Assembly: GCA_965216945.1 (NCBI GenBank)
Contig: CBDCGU010000001.1
Span: 1-6,474, forward strand
Direction of reading: 5' to 3'
DNA: 6,474 nt
From: DATHZQ01 sp965216945
Lineage (GTDB): Bacteria > Actinomycetota > Acidimicrobiia > Spongiisociales > UBA5794
The notes beneath the pieces are model-generated. The model worked only from the letters and a program-made list of their open reading frames with translations. It ran no database searches and was not told the DNA's origin. The position numbers and the translations under genes were made by a program. Below, one piece after another: positions 5,511 through 6,474 of the stretch. Position 1 is the stretch's first letter. Every line of letters starts with the position of its first letter.

Positions 5511-5543
5511 AGAACAAACCCGGGGCCCGCCCCGGGTTGTTCT
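5511..5543 (-). terminator. rho-independent-type terminator after the 228-aa gene
   Basis: AGAACAA(A)CCCGGGG pairs with CCCCGGGTTGTTCT: 14 base pairs with one bulged A and a 4-base loop. The lower stem is AT-rich, so on the minus strand the 3' side ends in TTTGTTCT. The mirrored A-rich/T-rich flanks would let it work in both directions. It separates the 228-aa gene from the promoter of the next operon. Confidence 0.75.
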
Positions 5544-5570
5544 AGAAGTAAACGGTGGCGGTACTTCTAG
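5542..5570. repeat. 9-bp inverted repeat CTAGAAGTA, operator-like
   Basis: CTAGAAGTA (5542-5550) and TACTTCTAG (5562-5570) are perfect inverted copies separated by 11 bases, a centre-to-centre spacing of two helical turns. This suits a dimeric DNA-binding protein. It abuts the terminator, sharing two bases with its stem. There is no -35/-10 pair within it, so it may be a regulator site, an excisionase or integrase arm site, or an extra RNA hairpin. Confidence 0.45.
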
Positions 5571-5580
5571 CTGCGGAGCT

Positions 5581-5593
5581 GCCGCCAGGCGGC
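5581..5593. repeat. 13-bp palindrome directly after the 228-aa stop codon
   Basis: GCCGCC and GGCGGC flank a single central base and begin on the base next to the TAG stop. It could be a protein-binding palindrome or a small mRNA 3' hairpin. By itself it is too small for a terminator. Confidence 0.35.
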
Positions 5594-6280
5594 CTATGAG
5601 ATTCCCTGAAGGCGCTGCAGCACGCCGAGCGTCACCTTCATCTGCGCATACTGCGGCGTCTCTCGTTGGTCCTCCAGCGCGGCCAGGACGTTCTCCAGCG
5701 AGTCGGCGTCGTACTTCACCGAGTCGGCGTGAATGGACGGCAACCGCCGTGCCTGCAGCGCTTCTATCTTGCGAGCCTTGAGCCTGGCGATGGCGCTGAG
5801 TGTGTCAAGGAAGGCGTCGATGTCCTCATCTGGATCCATGCGACCGAGAGTGAGGCCTAGGCGCCAGGCCGCGCCAGGTACGTCGCCGTTCATCTTCACG
5901 AGCATTCGCCCTTCCTCGAGGCTCAAGGCAGGAAGAGCGGCATCTCTGTCGAGGTCGTGGTTCTCAGCGAATAGGCGCTCGCGTCGCCGGCGGCTCGACC
6001 AGCTGAGCGCAAACTCGAGCCAGTCAATCGCTGGGCCTAGAGCATCGCTGTCCTCGGGGTTCCTGGCCGCAAAGTCGAGGTCATCCCACAAGAGCACTGC
6101 CTCATCTCGAGGTATGTACCCGGCCTCCATGAGCGTCTTCATTGGTTCCGGCGGCAGCGGAATGGCGTCTCGGATGGGCTCGAGCCGCTTCCCGATGGCC
6201 TTGAGCTCGTCGATGAGCTTCCGAACCTCCTGCTTCGCATCGTCTAGGTGGGTGGGTGTAGTCTCTGTCTGGCTTCGCAT
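5594..6280 (-). CDS. 228-aa protein of unknown function
   Basis: No family is recognised. The protein is largely helical. The N-terminal part (residues 10-40) is a charged amphipathic helix with LDDAKQEVRKLIDELKAIGK. A Pro-containing linker follows (PLPPEPMKTLMEAGYIP). The middle is strongly acidic (LLWDDLDFAARNPEDSDALG, about 63-82), then comes a basic spot SSRRRRERL near residues 94-102. The C-terminal third (LSAIARLKARKIEALQARR and following) is again helical. The ATG at 6280 has a strong AAGGAG eight bases upstream. It stands between the gene entering from the right and the control region, and is separated from the next operon by a terminator. It could be an accessory, immunity or regulatory protein; nothing in the sequence decides this. 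Confidence 0.82.
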   Translation of the reverse strand: MRSQTETTPTHLDDAKQEVRKLIDELKAIGKRLEPIRDAIPLPPEPMKTLMEAGYIPRDEAVLLWDDLDFAARNPEDSDALGPAIDWLEFALSWSSRRRRERLFAENHDLDRDAALPALSLEEGRMLVKMNGDVPGAAWRLGLTLGRMDPDEDIDAFLDTLSAIARLKARKIEALQARRLPSIHADSVKYDADSLENVLAALEDQRETPQYAQMKVTLGVLQRLQGIS

Positions 6281-6348
6281 TGGGGTTGCTCCTTTGCGTG
6301 GTTAGGCTCGTCTGGAGCTGTCACTTCAGGCGGGCCGTCTTATGGTCT

Positions 6349-6365
6349 CCGTCCGCTAGGGACGG
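6349..6365 (-). other. 6-bp stem-loop straddling the stop of the partial gene
   Basis: CCGTCC and GGACGG form a perfect 6-bp stem with loop GCTAG (plus-strand reading), and the stop codon lies in the loop. There is no T-run after it on the minus strand, so it is at best a weak terminator or an mRNA-end structure. Confidence 0.3.
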
Positions 6366-6474
6366 GCTTCTCCGGTTCGTTGTGGGCGGATCGGCACCAC
6401 CTCCGCCTTCTCCCCGAGCCCCAGCAGCCTCGCCATCTCAGCCGAGATCGAGTCAGCGGCCGGCCGGAGCAGTT
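6356..6474 (-). CDS. C-terminal 39 codons of a gene entering from the right
   Basis: An open frame runs from the window edge to a TAG at 6358-6356, with the codon choice of the other genes here. The visible tail reads LLRPAADSISAEMARLLGLG and then EKAEVVPIRPQRTGEARP: one helix, then a short basic, proline-containing end. A helix-plus-basic-tail of this kind is seen at the end of some phage tyrosine integrases of actinomycetes, and an integrase would fit the position. The fragment is too short to call, so I give no symbol. The next gene starts 75 bases later and has its own good ribosome site, with no clear promoter seen between them, so co-transcription is possible. Confidence 0.5.
   Translation of the reverse strand, partial: LLRPAADSISAEMARLLGLGEKAEVVPIRPQRTGEARP

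Noticed and set aside
5733..6305. Plus-strand open frame of 190 codons opposite the 228-aa gene
   Set aside because: It is Ser/Arg-rich shadow composition. The minus-strand frame has a strong Shine-Dalgarno and balanced amino-acid use.
6281..6355. Possible promoter for the 228-aa gene
   Set aside because: No -35/-10 pair with acceptable spacing was found; only GTGACA and TAACCA at wrong distance.

Overview
The window reads as part of a phage, prophage or phage-satellite genome from a high-GC bacterium. The most likely host is an actinomycete-type (Actinomycetota) organism, because Leu-Glu is mostly written CTC-GAG and one gene has a textbook leaderless promoter. All genes I can support lie on the minus strand, so the biology reads from high to low coordinates. 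No tRNA, rRNA, CRISPR array or insertion sequence was seen.

Region by region in transcription order. (1) 6474-6356: the last 39 codons of a gene that enters from outside the window. (2) 6280-5594: a 228-aa helical protein of unknown function. (3) 5593-5304: a 290-bp control region. It holds a 13-bp palindrome after the stop, a 9-bp inverted repeat, a strong rho-independent-type terminator, and a sigma70-like promoter whose -35 and spacer are overlapped by a perfect 6+6 inverted repeat. (4) 5303-1473: one tightly packed operon encoding a 72-aa excisionase/MerR-like HTH protein, a 57-aa coiled-coil protein, a RepA-like RecA-fold ATPase with a C-terminal helix-turn-helix region, a TubC-N-like/zinc-ribbon protein, the small terminase subunit and the large terminase subunit. 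Neighbours in this run overlap by 1 to 23 bases, which implies translational coupling. (5) 1445-514: a second small HTH protein and a 235-aa helical protein, ended by a strong hairpin. (6) 403-1: a leaderless transcript with a 72-aa protein ending in a sliding-clamp-like motif, then the start of a DUF2335 protein.

The layout suggests an element that couples its own DNA replication to its own packaging. An HTH protein and a RepA-like ATPase lead straight into TerS and TerL, with no portal or capsid gene following the terminase inside the window. The most interesting hidden signal is four copies of a 13-bp motif (consensus GGTTTCRTGYCAC) arranged as two inverted pairs within 138 bp (3657-3794). 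They sit inside the coding sequence for the non-conserved tail of the ATPase. I infer an iteron-type replication origin, or else a packaging or operator site. Replication-gene-linked origins of this kind are known in phage satellites, but whether this is a satellite or an ordinary phage cannot be decided from 6.5 kb.
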